A stretch of 64,000 nt of DNA from NCBI RefSeq assembly GCF_964340395.1, contig NC_135558.1, positions 1,667,501-1,731,500 of the forward strand, in the 5' to 3' direction. Origin of the DNA: Glandiceps talaboti (Eukaryota > Hemichordata > Enteropneusta > Spengelidae). The first letter of the stretch is position 1. Every line of letters begins with the position of its first letter. The position numbers and the translations under genes are program-made. The notes under the pieces are model-generated. The model was not told the origin of the DNA, ran no database searches, and saw nothing but the letters and a program-made list of their open reading frames with translations. Below, piece by piece: positions 23,501-32,789 of this stretch.

Positions 23501-24400
23501 AAGTCGATCTGCAAGTTCACATACATCCCCTCGACATTCTCCATTACCAGAGAGTTTTGGTGGTAGTCTTGGACTTGGCTGGGGATCAGATAGTGCAACA
23601 TGGGCTTCCACTAATACAGCTCAGTTATCCAGCTCACCAACAAGTACACTCTTACCCAGTAACATACAGGTAAGTTACTATCTACACTAGTATGACAAAG
23701 ACTTACTTATATACTAGTGGGTGACTTCTGAGTTTCTTTCTTAACAATTTGCCCAATAACTTACAGCTATTAATGCAGTGACTACCAGTACACCAGCCTG
23801 TAACATAGAATCCAGTCATGTGGGTATAGTCAGCTCTCAATTTTCACCTACTTTCACGTTTCACTAGCAGCCATTTATTTTAAAGAAATTTTGACCAGAA
23901 ATCAGGTACAAATCCTTGTTGAGTTTTGAATTTATTCCTGTTTGAGATGATGTCACGAGAATCACCATGTGATTAGAACCAATTCTGAAGGTTGAGCTAT
24001 TTGATGTAATGTTTCCCTGGTGCCATCAATACCATCACCATGTGATTAGAACCAACCAAACATAATTACCATATTCAATTGTTGCTGCAGGAAATCATAG
24101 TCTAATTTTAGGTATGAATAAACGGTCCCAAGTGAAATGTTAGGCTTGGTAGTGGAAAGGCAAGAACTAACAATTCCAAGTGATATAAATGACAGGGTTT
24201 GGTCAAACCTTCATTTTCAGCCTTATCTAGAAATTTAATTTACCAGCTCGATTTTGCTAGCCAAGTATTTACATGAGATGATATCTTTGCTTTTGTTTTT
24301 GTTTTTTCAGTCCATCTGGTCCAGCCCACCACTTCCTTCAGGACTGACACCACTTGAACAGTTACTACAGCAACAACAACAACAACAAAGAAACACCTGA
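7200..24400 (+). CDS. SMG7: SMG7 nonsense-mediated decay adaptor, complete gene, 18 coding exons
   Basis: SMG7 binds phosphorylated UPF1 and recruits deadenylation/decay factors to mRNAs with premature stops. Joined coding exons: 7200-7225, 7558-7589, 8472-8641, 10850-10921, 13538-13709, 14044-14266, 14668-14753, 15209-15451, 16091-16244, 16858-16989, 17699-17812, 17933-17986, 18361-18649, 19016-20080, 21325-21440, 21875-21972, 23473-23669, 24311-24400. All borders are GT/AG and all phases agree (3333 nt, 1110 residues; human SMG7 is about 1137). Residues ~1-230 are the 14-3-3-like/TPR domain: WNYAFKNQI carries Lys62 and GDIARYRNQ Arg159, matching the two phosphopeptide-binding residues of human SMG7 (K66, R163). 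Residues ~230-475 form the helical hairpin domain. Residues ~680-815 are glutamine-rich. The C-terminus keeps SIWSS...LEQLLQQ, the conserved SMG7 tail. Start chosen at 7200 because MSTCARLFRQAE parallels human MSLQSAQYLRQAE. Confidence 0.97.
7558..7589 (+). CDS. SMG7: SMG7 coding exon 2 (32-nt microexon)
   Basis: Acceptor TTTCAG, coding QAEAFKAEVT, donor GTGAGT. It matches the RQAEVLKADMT segment of human SMG7. Confidence 0.9.
8472..8641 (+). CDS. SMG7: SMG7 coding exon 3
   Basis: Residues 20-76 include ADLEYALDKKVEQDLWNYAF, nearly identical to other SMG7 proteins, and the phosphate-binding Lys62. Ends in phase 0. Confidence 0.97.
8705..8910 (+). mobile_element. LINE reverse-transcriptase C-terminal remnant in SMG7 intron 3
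   Basis: An open plus-strand frame reads NLPFNLHHFKSLTSFRRS then LKTCLFKHK. This has the general form of the LPxxLR...SFKRxLKTxLF tail of many non-LTR retrotransposon polyproteins. The stop is near 8906 and no upstream reverse-transcriptase core is present, so this is a 5'-truncated remnant. Confidence 0.45.
10850..10921 (+). CDS. SMG7: SMG7 coding exon 4
   Basis: 24 residues (77-100) containing HEVQANLSVFLEAASGFY, matching the SMG7 14-3-3-like domain. Phase 0 at both ends. Confidence 0.96.
11140..11735 (+). repeat. 49-bp tandem array within a SINE-like element (SMG7 intron 4)
   Basis: About nine units of 49 bp, each containing GAGTTTGACCCTAC, CAACTCACATTTTC and TAGGGTACTTTGGG, lie between about 11196 and 11640. 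The array is followed by TCCTCCTGTTTTAACACTAG, a short 3' segment and an ATTATTATT tail. The flanks and unit align with the single-copy element at 23160-23345, so one segment of a dispersed repeat was amplified here. Confidence 0.85.
12222..13376. repeat. 46-bp minisatellite, about 25 units (SMG7 intron 4)
   Basis: Units of 46 bp contain CCCACGCCCA, CACCCCCTGCTACCTCC and ACATTACTCCTATCT. Variation is almost only C/T at one site (CCCACACCC versus CCCATACCC) and at CTATCT/CTATCC. Since 46 is not a multiple of 3 and the unit has no stop in any plus frame, all three plus frames stay open for over 400 codons. Those ORFs are not genes. The G-rich minus strand has runs of GGGGG. Confidence 0.98.
13538..13709 (+). 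CDS. SMG7: SMG7 coding exon 5
   Basis: Residues 101-158, LLQELCSAFHLDFPCHVKSS to CQHCLVHLGDI. It ends in phase 1 just before the conserved Ala-Arg of helix 7. Confidence 0.97.
14044..14266 (+). CDS. SMG7: SMG7 coding exon 6
   Basis: Residues 158-232, opening ARYRNQNTQAHTYYQHAAQL with the phosphate-binding Arg159, then LVPSNGQPYNQLAILAAGKG, the most conserved TPR segment. The donor is read as GACAA/GTAAGT (phase 2). Confidence 0.97.
14668..14753 (+). CDS. SMG7: SMG7 coding exon 7
   Basis: Residues 232-261, including VELIFFFIQFHALIYLAA, equal to the DFIKAFIKFHGHVYL region of human SMG7. Confidence 0.95.
14774..14972. repeat. TG-rich microsatellite region (SMG7 intron 7)
   Basis: Interrupted (TG)n and (TGTC)n runs begin about 20 bp after the exon 7 donor. 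The Cys/Val-rich ORFs through it are artefacts. Confidence 0.92.
15209..15451 (+). CDS. SMG7: SMG7 coding exon 8
   Basis: Residues 261-342 contain FTSQQLVQIVVINLFALHHI, the SMG7 hairpin-domain helix seen in human as FNSQQLVHVTVINLFQLHHL. The donor is AACA/GTTAGT; the split codon makes Met with exon 9. Confidence 0.95.
16091..16244 (+). CDS. SMG7: SMG7 coding exon 9
   Basis: Residues 342-393, SVLSLLLHFMPS to AAIKLILDWLIQQPGIFNDP, matching the VKVSMDWLRLRPRVF region. Ends in phase 2. Confidence 0.94.
16430..16545. repeat. Dispersed element with TGACCTAAGGGG motif, copy 1 (SMG7 intron 9)
   Basis: TTGACCTAAGGGGCCTTGTT, then CCCTTAGGTCAC and AAAATATTGGGGAATAA. The same blocks recur near 28795-28945, 35545-35630 and 46790-46870. 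The facing GACCTAAGGG and CCCTTAGGTC motifs give it a fold-back character. Confidence 0.6.
16858..16989 (+). CDS. SMG7: SMG7 coding exon 10
   Basis: Residues 393-437, starting YIWPKLAKIMNVI (human YIWPWLISLLNSF) and containing EDFGLQAFIPLAKAHR. Confidence 0.95.
17459..17555. repeat. Microsatellite (CA)n
   Basis: Nearly uninterrupted CA dinucleotides in SMG7 intron 10. Confidence 0.97.
17699..17812 (+). CDS. SMG7: SMG7 coding exon 11
   Basis: Residues 437-475, LLDFIKGQKMKVSEE to RIERLLEHGKWLSENVS, the last helix of the folded domain (human IRQQRLISIGKWI). Confidence 0.94.
17933..17986 (+). CDS. SMG7: SMG7 coding exon 12 (54 nt, possibly alternative)
   Basis: Adds 18 residues, WIGIPHHFSCCQTSDDS, between clear borders with phase 2 on both sides. 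The sequence is not conserved with SMG7 elsewhere. Exons 11 and 13 could be joined in frame without it, so it may be a cassette exon. Confidence 0.75.
18009..18177. mobile_element. 169-bp hairpin MITE-like element in SMG7 intron 12
   Basis: Two ~75-base arms are inverted copies. The left begins AAAGGTGAACGCCACTCCA, the right (reverse complement) AAAGGGGAACACCACTCCA, and both contain CATTTTCATAAACTATGG and GAGTCATTTCATGATTTTAC. The central loop is short. It starts 23 bases after the exon 12 donor. A decayed half-copy of an arm lies at about 18763-18806. No clear target duplication was found. Confidence 0.85.
18361..18649 (+). CDS. SMG7: SMG7 coding exon 13
   Basis: Residues 493-589, a basic, low-conservation linker ending DTKTQSVAVQ, comparable with KQNVAVQ in human SMG7. 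Ends in phase 0. Confidence 0.92.
19016..20080 (+). CDS. SMG7: SMG7 coding exon 14, Lys-rich then glutamine-rich
   Basis: The largest exon, residues 590-944. It opens with a Lys/Ser-rich disordered stretch, then Gln-rich sequence (dense between about 19290 and 19700, mixed CAA/CAG codons, longest run about 10 Gln). It closes with an acidic segment, MLDFNQLERDLKFTENDDD. Phase 0 at both ends. The antisense and other-frame ORFs here are shadows. Confidence 0.95.
20136..20500 (+). mobile_element. tRNA-derived SINE, copy 1 (SMG7 intron 14)
   Basis: Begins GGAGTCATGATGGGCGAATG with an A-box-like TGGGCGAATGG and has a good B box (GGTTCGAGCCC at 20190-20200). The tRNA-unrelated body includes CTGGTAGGATAGAGGTTGCA and CTTATAAAGGCTGCAATGGA, and the tail is AT-rich (AACATTAATATCATTATT). 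It aligns over its whole length with the copy at 31766. It is not a functional tRNA. Confidence 0.9.
21325..21440 (+). CDS. SMG7: SMG7 coding exon 15
   Basis: Residues 945-983, EPVDSNVIQRPSPTRL to FPGFQDSS; Ser/Thr/Pro-rich, poorly conserved. Acceptor TTTCTCAG, donor GTAGGG. Confidence 0.9.
21657..21797. repeat. Tandem duplication, ~70-bp unit
   Basis: Two adjacent near-identical copies containing GTGTTGAATGAAAAGGAG and TGATACAGGATCATTTTATA in SMG7 intron 15. Confidence 0.85.
21875..21972 (+). CDS. SMG7: SMG7 coding exon 16
   Basis: Residues 983-1016 contain YSLFNSPWTANESD, matching YSLFEGTPWSPSLPASSD, a conserved C-terminal SMG7 motif. Confidence 0.94.
22195..22335 (+). mobile_element. LINE 3'-end fragment with (AATA)n tail (SMG7 intron 16)
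   Basis: T-rich sequence leads to TTGCAAAGGTGTAATAAATA and an (AAAT)n tail, the typical end of some non-LTR retrotransposons. A similar GGGATGTAATAAATAAATA end occurs on the minus strand at 61478-61600. Confidence 0.4.
23160..23345 (+). mobile_element. SINE-like element, single-copy form (SMG7 intron 16)
   Basis: Contains TTTGACTCTACCGAACAACG, GGGTACTTCGGTTTCCTCC and GAGGGATGGCCCTCACTGG, with a tail ATTATTATTATTT. It matches the flanks and repeat unit of the 49-bp array at 11140-11735. No convincing B box was found. Confidence 0.7.
23473..23669 (+). CDS. SMG7: SMG7 coding exon 17
   Basis: Residues 1016-1081, a Ser-rich segment including SHTSPRHSPLPESFGGSLG and GWGSDSATWAS, comparable with the Ser/Pro-rich region near the human C-terminus. 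Ends in phase 0. Confidence 0.93.
24311..24400 (+). CDS. SMG7: SMG7 last coding exon (18)
   Basis: Encodes SIWSSPPLPSGLTPLEQL, then LQQQQQQQRNT and TGA at 24398-24400. It aligns with the extreme C-terminus of human SMG7 (SIWSS...ALEQLLMQQ), a region implicated in recruiting deadenylase. Confidence 0.97.
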   Translation, partial: SIWSSPPLPSGLTPLEQLLQQQQQQQRNT

Positions 24401-25249
24401 AGAGAATCAAAGCTATTGCTCCCAAATGGAGCCTTGCCTAGTCTAACTTGAGGTTTATGTATAACAGAGTATGGTAAATACTCAGTTGAGTGTTTCAGTT
24501 GTCCATTTGCTGTTCGTAAGTGGTGGTCTCATTGAGTACGGTAAAAATGACACTGAGACAGTAACAGACCAAGAAATGTATGTCAATACACTTTACAAAT
24601 GTAATGTATGAGGTACTATGTGTTATGAGTGATCAGTACCAGACAAAATTTAATGGAATGTTCAAAAAAAAAAAAAATAAGGGAAAGGTTTCCCAAAACT
24701 AAGTTGATCATTTATAATGTAAAATTAGAGAACTAACTCAATATATTGAGTGTAAATCTAGCTTTATCACTTAACAAAGCAGAGTAGTAGTGAATGCAGT
24801 TCTCAAGTAGTACTGCCATGTCAGAAGATCTATTGCTTCCCTGTCACACACACAAAAATGTAAGTCTTTCGACAGTTGAAGTGTCTCTGTGATGACTGGT
24901 TTTAGAATCACTAATTTTTCAGAAAGTGGAAATATATGTGTATGAAACAGTACACATATGACATTTATGGTGATATCAAATAGGAAATATTTGCTGTGCT
25001 GCAAGCTTTGTACCTCTGGTGCTGGAAATGTTTATTTAAAAGCTTTGTCAGTAGGTTTGGTATTAGCAGTGCAATCTAGGATATTATTCTGGTTGATATT
25101 ATACTTGCTCTTTAATGACTATAGATTTGACTAACAATCAGTTTGTTTGTATTTTTAATGACAGATAACAAAAGATATGAAATGAAGAGGTACAGTATAG
25201 GGGTTAGCTAGCACTTAGTAATGGCACTTTTTAAATATTTGCCCATTCT
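24401..25249 (+). other. Proximal SMG7 3' UTR (inferred)
   Basis: Directly follows the SMG7 stop and has no coding similarity. There is no AATAAA in this part. Candidate poly(A) signals occur later, at 27137-27142 and 30238-30243 among others, so the 3' UTR may be several kilobases long. Confidence 0.5.
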
Positions 25250-26312
25250 AGACAGATGGAATAGTCCAGTCCATTAACCCAAATTATCCAGCCAAATGGC
25301 ATAGTCTAGTGTGTTATCCCACATTATCTAGCCAAGTGAAGTGGTCAGGTGTGGTAACCCATATTATCTAGATAAATGGTATAGTCCAGTCTGTTAACCC
25401 ACATAACCTAGGCAAATGGAATGGTCCAGTCTGTTAACCCAAATTATCTAGACAAATGGAATGGTCAGGTGTGGTAACCCATATTATCTAGATAAATGAT
25501 ATAGTCCAGTCTGTTAACCCACATTACCTAGGAAATGGGCCAGTCTGTTAACCCAAATTATCTAGACAAAAGGGGTGGTGCGATGAACCACACCATCTAG
25601 AAAAATGGTATAGTCCAGTCTGTTAACCCACATTACCTAGGCAAATGGAATGGTCCAGTCTGTTAACTGACACTAGCCAGATGAATGAAGTAGTCAAGTC
25701 TGTTAACCCACATTATCTAGACAAATGGAATGATCCAGTTTGTTAACCTACATTATCAAGACAAATGGAATGGTCCAGTTTGTTAACCCACATTATCGAG
25801 ACAAATGGAATGGTCCAGTTTGTTAACCTACATTATCAAGACAAATGGAATGGTCCAGTTTGTTAACCCACATTATCTAGACAAATGGAATAGTCCAGTT
25901 TGTCAACCCACACTATCTAGACAAATGGAATGGTCCAGTTTGTTAACCTACACTATCTAGACAAATGGAATGGTCCAGTCTGTTAACCCACATTATCTAG
26001 ACAAATGGAATGATCCAGTTTGTTAACCCACACTATCTAGACAAATGGAATGGTCCAGTGTGTCAACCCACACTATCTAGACAAATGGAATGATCCAGTG
26101 TGTCAACCCACACCTGACAAATGGAATGATCCAGTGTGTCAACCCACACCTGACAAATGGAATGGTCCAGTTTGTTAACCTACATTATCTAGACAAATGG
26201 AATGGTCCAGTCTGTTAACCCACACTATCTAGACAAATGGAATGATCCAGTGTGTTAACCCACATTATCTAGACAAATGGAATGATCCAGTGTGTTAACC
26301 CACATTAGCCAA
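25250..26312. repeat. 40-bp tandem array, about 27 copies, downstream of SMG7
   Basis: Imperfect 40-bp units contain GTCCAGTYTGTTAACCCACA and TTATCTAGACAAATGGAATG. The first third is more diverged than the rest, and two adjacent units share a deletion around CACACCTGACAAATGG. It starts about 850 bp after the SMG7 stop and may be transcribed as 3' UTR. Confidence 0.95.
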
Positions 26313-27547
26313 CACATCTAGATGTAATTCTGGTCCATGTATAGTTTGTCCACCCATGTATTCTTGGATTGTCCATAACATCAAACTATATAAGATCAAA
26401 CCATCTTTTGGTGTGAATGGGAGTAACAAGTTGTCTATAATATTGTCAGGATTTTGACTACACAAACAAGTCATTCAAGCATGAATAGATGAAGGTGTGG
26501 AAAAACTTGGCTAAAAAAGTAAAGTAAAAGAATAAGTATTGATAGTTTATTAACAGTCTTCTGTGGTGTATTTCTGTGGCTTTCCATGACTTGTAGTTCC
26601 TTTTAATATATTTTGCTATTATACTGTAGCAGACAGAAAAGTGAAATTGAAGAGTTTAAACTAATTGCAGGTTTTCTTCTCTGGTTTTGTGAAAGATAGT
26701 CAATTTAACACTGGAACTATCAGCCTTATATTAAACCACCTAGTTCCAGTATAAAGTACACTTTAAAGTGTTTAACACTTTAAACAAGAAGGTTTAACTT
26801 TTTCTTGTGTGGAGATTTTAGAAAGTTTTCTTAATATCAAAATACCACTACACAGAGAAAGGTTAAATGTTGCAAGTTTTGTCCTGTTAAGAGAGAAATA
26901 CCATCCCTGTGTCACTTTCTGCTAATGAAAGGAACTACTTTCTAAAATGTAAATATGTAATGTACTGGATTGCTAGGATACATTCCAAGCTCAGAATATA
27001 CAATATTTAAGGTGCATTGGCATCGGTGATAAACCTTTGTGTTTAAGCTTATAATTTGTGAGTTTGGAAGTAAATAGTGTATTTCTATGTGGAACAGCCT
27101 TTCAGTTGTCTATCATATAAAGTTGACTTAATATCAAATAAACATAGCATGTAAGACTTACACTGAATCAGTCAGAGTTGGTTATAAACATTGTGTTACG
27201 CCATAGTAACACATATTATGTTTTCTACATGTTTAAAGGCCCATGTCAGAGTAGGGTGCTTCTTAAAAACAGATGTTTTGTAGATCTATTAAGAGAGTTT
27301 ATCCTAACCATAAAAATGCTTATAAATTATCCTTGTGACAGCACTAATAAAATAACCTTTAAATAAGGTCTCTTATATTGAGAACTTTTTATAGCCTCAC
27401 TACTTCAAGTGTACATGAACATGTACAAGTGTTCTCGTAACCTGTTTACACTGCAATCTGTCATTTTGCTTCACTACCTTACTGTCTGTTTGTAGTGCTA
27501 GCAATGGCAAATGATTAATATGGTTTGAAAATTGTATGCTCAAAATG

Positions 27548-27715
27548 ATTGGTCACAATGTGGAGTGATAACGTACATCAGCCTAAATCACTATATTCAA
27601 ATGAAGTCATTATGTAAATGAACACTCAAACTGATTTGCCACAATGTGGAGTGATAACGTACATTAGCCTAAATCACTATATTCAAATGAAGTTATTGTT
27701 ATGTAAATGTGTCCT
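27548..27715. repeat. 86-bp tandem duplication
   Basis: CACAATGTGGAGTGATAACG begins at 27554 and again at 27640, followed in both copies by CCTAAATCACTATATTCAAA. Few differences separate them. Confidence 0.85.
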
Positions 27716-28041
27716 TGTTGAAACAAGCACAAGTGCAACATTAGTGAATGCTTTATGTAAATATCTACAACAGGCATGCAGATAACTGTTGTTGGAGCGT
27801 GGCTAAATTAGTTGTTTGCCATTACTAGTATACAAGTGGTTAGAGAGACAGTGAAACAAAATCACAGATCGTGATGTGAACAGGCTAGTGTTTCTGTTGC
27901 ATCTCAAATGATACACTTTCTGTAATAACATTTTATACCGACAATAAGACAAAACTTGTATCTTGCTGCAAAAAAGTAAAGTTGTTACTTATATGATTTC
28001 ATATGTAAATGAGATACTTGCACATAAATGCACATGAAAAC

Positions 28042-28060
28042 ACACACACACACACACTTG

Positions 28061-28090
<30 letters not shown>
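28042..28090. repeat. Microsatellite (CA)n
   Basis: Two CA runs separated by CTTG. Confidence 0.95.
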
Positions 28091-28091
<1 letters not shown>

Positions 28092-28784
28092 TAATATTGG
28101 TATATAATATGCAGTGTGATATGAAAAACATTGCATTCTTGTATGCAAATGACATGTATGCATTCAGTGTACACAAAACCACATGAACTTTTTTTTTCGC
28201 AAAATTTGCTGTAGTTTCAGATAGATATGTAATAATAACAGAACTCCATGATGTACAAATGGCAGTGTGGATACTCTGGATATTTGCCTTTGTGCTTGTG
28301 GTGTTTTCTAATGCACTGTCATTTGCTTTGCTGCCAAAAGTATGACCACAGAGAACACCATAAAGACTTGTGTAAAATACGATGAAAACATCACACTTGC
28401 ACTGTATAGGATGCTTGTATAGTCCTGCTTTGTACTGTATTATTTCATCTAGTATACTCTGACCTTTAATTTCTAGTCAACAGGGATGATATGATTACAG
28501 TTAATGTTCAAACCTACAAAAGTATTGAAATTGTCAAATGAGATCATATTTCTTTAGGATGGTCTCATATTATCACAGTAGAATGAAAAGTGAAATTCAT
28601 TTGTTTACTATAAAGGTGGGTGAGGTAGTGATAGCAATTGTGGTATTTTCACAGGGGAAGATATGATTTCCACTCGGTGTTTCATTACAATGATAAACAC
28701 ATTATAATACTTCATGCAAACAAAGTTGAACACGTTGTCAACACAAATATGGCATTTACACCCTGATCATTCTATGTGACAACA

Positions 28785-28950
28785 ACGCTGGAAAATAGTC
28801 ATGACCTAAAGGTTCTGTCATGTCTCATATTTGGTTCATAGCGACAAGTCCCCTTAGGTCACTCATATTTGACTTGCAGTGACAAGTCCCCTTAGGTCAC
28901 TCATATATTCCTTGGATGAATGAAGAAAAACATTGGGGAATGATTTCTAG
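28785..28950. repeat. Dispersed element with CCCCTTAGGTCAC, copy 2
   Basis: GTGACAAGTCCCCTTAGGTC occurs here in two slightly different versions about 45 bp apart, followed by GAAAAACATTGGGGAATGAT. This is the reverse orientation of the 16.4-kb and 46.8-kb core motif. Confidence 0.6.
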
Positions 28951-30707
28951 ATATCATAAATGACACTCTTAGTCTCCCTGTTTGTTACACTGTGACTATG
29001 TAATCAAAACCAAATAGCAAATGAATTCTACAACAGTCGATAAGTACAACATAGTGAGAATGAGTTAAAAATCTGATGAACTGTTTTGAATGTCTGTGAT
29101 AATGGATTTGTAATTTACAAAGATATTGTGGTCAAAATCTTATCAGTATTTTGTTACATGTGAGCCTTTGCTATGCAGCATCATTCAGAGGGTGGGAATG
29201 TATTGATACGGACAAATAAATATACTTTGTTAGCTAACGAGACAATTTGAGACAATCCCTTACTGCTGCAGTATAAAAGATGAAATAATTGTGTGAGTGA
29301 ATTACCTTTGGATTTCCTGTATCATTGAAAGTCATTGAGTGTTCTGCGTCACTAAAAGTGTTTATGAATCCATTTTCCCCTTAGCATCTAATTATACTTG
29401 CATGTACACACAAAGATTGTCAAAAACACCAACAATATGAGGTATAATCGTAATTATGAAATGACGTCCATTTCTTTGCTGTCACTAAGTTCATATAGAT
29501 GACTCGGGAGATAGGGCTATCATGACTGTCATTTGAATATAATTGCTTTCAGAGGGGAAAAAAGTGTAAAGTGGTGGATAAACTGTATTTTTTAAGGAGA
29601 GATGTATTTATAATTTTGAGTGATGATTCCATTGTTAATACAAGCATGGTTGTTGAAGAAGTACAACTAGCCAAGTATTTGTCATAATGCTAAATAATCC
29701 TGTCTGGCTTGATATGGATAAAAATGGGTATTTATTTTGGATTTATAAAACATCTTTACTGTTTAGAAAATACACTGACAAACAACATAACCAAGGGATG
29801 GTCACACAATGTCACACAAGCTCAATATTAAGCGAACTTCGTTTGTTTGAAGGGGAGGGGGTCTGGCGTCAATGCAACTGCTGAACTTCATTTTCGTATT
29901 TCTCACCAAATTTCAAATCTTTGACACCTTCAATGATAACAGCTTCTGTATTTACTACTGAGATGTTGATACATTGATAAAAATTTACTTCTAATGTGAG
30001 ATGGTGCTTGGTATTCTGGTGTATTTTTATGTGTTTACAATCATGGTTTTACATTACATCGATAATAGTGGTGTGATCGCTACAGTTTTCATCATAGTGT
30101 ACCTCATATATAAAAATTTGATGTCGCACTTGTGAACATTTATTTAGGTGGAGGGGTTTTTGACCTAAACAAATTATGTTCATTTATTGAGCTTGTGTGA
30201 CATTGAGCGATTATCCATAAATCCTTGTATGTAACTCAATAAATGACAAAAAACTAAAAAATGCATAAAAAGTTTATTGTACATACAATAAGTGATTTTA
30301 AACATCTGTATACACTTTGTGTATAGTTTTTCAATTTGTTCAAGTACAAACACGTACTTTGTCTGTGTTTTTCCTATTCTATTTCAAGTAGAAAGGCATA
30401 GTAAATGTATAAAAAAAAATATCAAATAAATACCCTTTTGTCATCCCTATAGCCACTTTGAAAATACAGATAGAATGATATTGTAAAGCAGTTTATATAA
30501 GGAGTTTATTTTGATCAAAAGGTATTGTAAATCAGTACTCCTTATAGTCAGTTGTTGTTTTAATGACAATATACTGTCCATCAATTCAATGCAAAAAAAT
30601 AAAATGACTAGAGAAAGGGAATCTATTGTAGAGAATGTACCAGTCTGTCATTCATAACATGTCATGGTGATTTAGTGGAGCTTATATAACTGCTCATCAA
30701 CCTCCAC

Positions 30708-30985
30708 TCACAGTCTAGTTCCTATACGGTATTGTTACCATTTACACCTTCACTCACATAGCCTAGTTCCTATACAGTATCGTTACCATTTATACCTCCA
30801 CTCACTATAGTCTAGTTCCTATACGGTATTGTTACGATTTACACCTCCACTCACAGTCTAGTTCCTATACTGTATAATTACCATTTACATCTCCACTCAC
30901 CTCATCTAGTTCCTATATAGTATTGTTACAATTTACATCTCCACTCACAGTGGTTTCTAACTAAACCATGTTGGCATCCAGACTA
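30708..30985. repeat. 46-48-bp minisatellite ending in CATCCAGACTA
   Basis: About five units with GTCTAGTTCCTATACGGTAT, GTTACCATTTACACC and TCCACTCAC. The array ends in TTGGCATCCAGACTA (to 30985), which is the right terminus of the small element at 46145 and 60657. Confidence 0.85.
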
Positions 30986-31765
30986 CACTGCACCAAGATT
31001 ATATAACTACGGTATGTCTGAAATACTCAATGGATTGTACACGCTAAGGGAAAAAAAATTGTTTCAGTTTTTTTATTCTCAAACCTGTCACTGAATCTAC
31101 TATTTATGGTAGTTACTGTTCTTTTTATTTAGTACTTAAGAACAAGTGTGTATGTGGGGCTGATGTCATTTGCTTGTTCATGATTGGCTCTGCAGTTGTC
31201 TTCACTGAAGTAGGGAGGGTTATTTTTGTATTTCCCTTGAATCTGCAGACTGCATGGGTGGAACAAACACAAAACAAAAACAAGGCAAGGGTGTGACGAT
31301 GACCAGAAACAATTCTTTTTTTCTCCTTATAATTCAGATGTTCTAGTTGGTGACAGTAAAGGGGTGCACCCAGTCTAGATCCGATTTGACATTTTTTATC
31401 ATATGATAAAATAGTTGATAAAGTATGTTTAAAGGCTTGGGTTTAAATCCTAGGTTTTTATCTTCGTATTATGTTATCAGCAGAGCGCCATGAGAATTTG
31501 ATAGGCTTCTTTATTCTGGACCAACATTTTCTTATTAGTAAGTTCTGCTAGAAGACTGTTTTTCACACCTAAAATCTGACCTGGACGATCAAGGACACCT
31601 AGTAACCAAGAGGCCTGTCCAAGTATATTTAGGCAAACTTAGTATACAGTTTGATGATGTAAGATTTGGGTATGCCCAGACATTATCATTGACTTTGTGA
31701 TGATAGAGTAAATAACTGTACAGGTATAAACCTATCAACAGTGTTAGGTTAGGTTACTCTCATAC

Positions 31766-32110
31766 GGAGTCATGATGCTCAAATGGGTAATGTCTGGCTT
31801 TGAATCTGTAGATTGCAGGTTCAAGCCTTGCCGCTGCAATTTGTTTCTGAATGGCTAATGTCCTTGGGTGAGATTTGAACCATGATTGGGCCACAGTCAA
31901 CCCAGCTATAGAATTTGGGACCTGGTAGGATAGAGATTGCAATGTGAATGCTTTAATCCTATGCACTTATAAAGGCTGCAATGGATTGTATGCTCCCTAT
32001 GAGAGTTGATGAATTATAGAGGGCCTTTGTACCACTAAGATCCATGAAAGTATGTTGAGCACAATTTGGGAAAGTGCTATATAAAATCTAACATTATTAT
32101 CATTATTATA
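31766..32110 (+). mobile_element. tRNA-derived SINE, copy 2
   Basis: Starts GGAGTCATGATGCTCAAATG and carries a B-box-like GGTTCAAGCC at 31819-31828. It shares CCTGGTAGGATAGAGATTGC and CTTATAAAGGCTGCAATGGA with copy 1 and ends with an ATTATTATCATTATT tail. The A box is more degraded than in copy 1. Confidence 0.88.
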
Positions 32111-32335
32111 TAATATTTATTTAATTATTCCAAGGCACTAATAGTTGAGAATAGGTAAGTTATGTCAGATAACGAAATGAAGACTCAAGTTTGACAATAT
32201 CAATTTTCACCGTTTAACCCTTCTTTTCAGACTTGTAATGTTACATAGACTTATCAGCTACTTCATGCTGGTATAAGATTAATTTGTCTTGACCTCTGTC
32301 AACATGTTTTACATGTAAAGGTTATAGTTATACTA

Positions 32336-32789
32336 GAGAGGTTTAGATGCGCGTATGTACGTGTGTTCTATACGTGTAGCGTCATAGTCACGTGATTCGA
32401 AGCAACTCAGGCGTTCTGTATCAAACGACGCTACGTCAAAATGGCGGTCTACGCGTATCTGTAAATACGTGTTGAGTTTTTGTCATTTTCTTCGATTCAA
32501 AGGCGTATTTTTTATATCAAAGTTCGGAAGCGTAACGTTAAACTAATTGTTTGGTTTTTGGTTTGGGTAGTTGCAGGAAAAATGGCAAAACTACGGACAA
32601 ATTTAGAAAACAAAGACGTGTCTGGCCTTCTGGAAAGAAGATGTCAACGCGCGCGTTCACTTTCCACTGTTTTTCACGTTTGTGTTTAGAACGCATAACT
32701 AAACACAAATTTGTACGCGTCATTACTTGTACGCCTGCACTATCATGCTCCCGTAGGCGTACGCGTTCGAACGTGTATCTAAACCTCTC
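32336..32789. mobile_element. 454-bp non-autonomous DNA transposon with TA target duplication
   Basis: Perfect 13-bp terminal inverted repeats GAGAGGTTTAGAT, continuing imperfectly inward (RCGCGT-type CpG-rich sequence), are flanked by TA at 32334-32335 and 32790-32791. The interior is much richer in CpG than its surroundings and encodes no transposase. The superfamily is not assigned; a TA duplication is compatible with Tc1/mariner-like elements, but the termini do not match those I know. Confidence 0.75.

Larger units (their letters stand above)
26313..30690. other. SMG7 3' region / intergenic, no gene recognised
   Basis: AT-rich sequence with only short ORFs. It holds possible plus-strand poly(A) signals (27137-27142, 30238-30243), a palindrome-rich patch near 26750-26800 (ACTTTAAAGT repeats), the duplication at 27548-27715, a CA microsatellite and one dispersed element. 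Where SMG7 transcription ends cannot be fixed. Confidence 0.5.
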
